Positions 13,244 to 13,514 of a DNA stretch of 13,514 nucleotides are shown piece after piece. The stretch is from Candidatus Saccharimonadota bacterium. GTDB lineage: Bacteria; Patescibacteriota; Saccharimonadia; Saccharimonadales; SZUA-47. Numbering within the stretch: position 1 is the first letter of the stretch; every line of letters starts with the position of its first letter. Where the stretch lies: assembly GCA_003231925.1 (NCBI GenBank), contig QIKK01000059.1:1-13514 (forward strand), given 5' to 3'. The position numbers and the translations under genes were made by a program. Under the pieces are notes generated by a model, which was given only the letters and a program-made list of their open reading frames with translations, was not told the DNA's origin and ran no database searches.

Positions 13244-13252
13244 TGCTATTAT
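13244..13252 (+). promoter_or_regulatory. Extended -10 upstream of the structured 13.3-kb region
   Basis: TGCTATTAT (TG, one base, TATTAT) would start transcription near 13259, right where the paired region begins. No matching -35 box is seen. Confidence 0.35.
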
Positions 13253-13263
13253 TATATTGTAAC

Positions 13264-13334
13264 CGGGTGTCCAGGCTCGCGTAAAAATACAAATTTACAA
13301 AAATAAAAAAGCCCGAGCCGGGTGGGCACACCCG
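13264..13334 (+). ncRNA. Possible structured RNA with alternative pairing
   Basis: CGGGTGT (13264-13270) pairs with ACACCCG (13328-13334), and GGCTCG (13274-13279) with CGAGCC (13314-13319); an inner GTAAA/TTTAC hairpin lies at 13281-13298. The 3' strand can instead pair with the adjacent CGGGTG (13319-13324) around GGCA. On the minus strand, a short GC hairpin followed by TTTTTTATTTTTG (13299-13311) could act as a terminator for a gene coming from the right. It could be a small RNA, a leader or a terminator; no known family is recognised. Confidence 0.4.
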
Positions 13335-13485
13335 ATAAATAGTCGTTTATTATATGGCAATTATTTAGTTTTTCAAATTATAATTATATTGTATATTGGT
13401 ATCTTTTATTTTATATCTGTGGAGACAGTTATTGTTCTCTGTAGATCTGTTTTAAAACATAAAATATGTCTATACCAGCGTAAGC

Positions 13486-13494
13486 TGTTACAAT
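13486..13494 (+). promoter_or_regulatory. Extended -10 leading out of the window
   Basis: TGTTACAAT matches the extended -10 used elsewhere here. Its predicted start (about 13501) is adjacent to an ATG at 13503 whose frame (MKLR...) is open to the window end, so a leaderless gene may begin there. Confidence 0.4.
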
Positions 13495-13514
13495 GAATAG
13501 GTATGAAATTAAGA

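Noticed and set aside
13264..13334. SRP RNA, 6S RNA or tmRNA
   Set aside because: None of the diagnostic sequences or sizes of these RNAs is seen.

Overview
The window is an AT-rich bacterial segment using the standard code, since TGA ends several genes. Compact genes, very short leaders, many extended -10 promoters (TGnTATAAT-like) and a slipin / LemA / HtpX / LigA neighbourhood suggest a Patescibacteria (CPR) genome, most likely Saccharibacteria-like. That assignment is inference; no marker gene such as rRNA is present.

Layout. (1) 1-2285: a small DUF1059-type protein and a GlcD-like FAD-linked oxidoreductase with its own promoter. (2) 2286-3480: a minus-strand orphan small gene, then a tRNA locus with an intact minus-strand tRNA-Val(TAC) plus terminator and an intact plus-strand tRNA-Leu(GAG) plus terminator. 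Around them lie broken tRNA-Val pieces, a tandem duplication of about 115 bp per copy, and two copies, in opposite orientation, of an ~90-nt element built of three hairpins. The two copies differ in sequence but keep the hairpins. This is the most unusual part of the window. (3) 3567-7245: four same-strand accessory genes separated by long spacers: an M50-like membrane metalloprotease, a dCTP deaminase/dUTPase-like protein, a secreted M23-like protein and a SAM methyltransferase. The first three are each followed within ~10-30 bp by the same short motif (A[TC]AAC...ATA[AC]GG), giving the look of a gene-cassette array, although proper attC folding could not be shown. (4) 7326-13223: a tightly packed plus-strand block: slipin, LemA, HtpX, a polytopic membrane protein, NAD-dependent DNA ligase and an ITPase-like pyrophosphatase. 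The last four are spaced by 4 bp or overlap (ATGA). (5) 13224-13514: a possible small structured RNA with two mutually exclusive pairings, and a promoter leading out of the window.

The slipin, LemA and HtpX genes form a plausible membrane quality-control module, with promoters before slipin and LemA and a hairpin just before the HtpX ribosome binding site. DNA ligase and the nucleotide-pool sanitiser are translationally coupled at its end. The ligase lacks all four zinc-finger cysteines, and the ITPase-like protein resembles the eukaryotic ITPA type but lacks the usual SHR motif.
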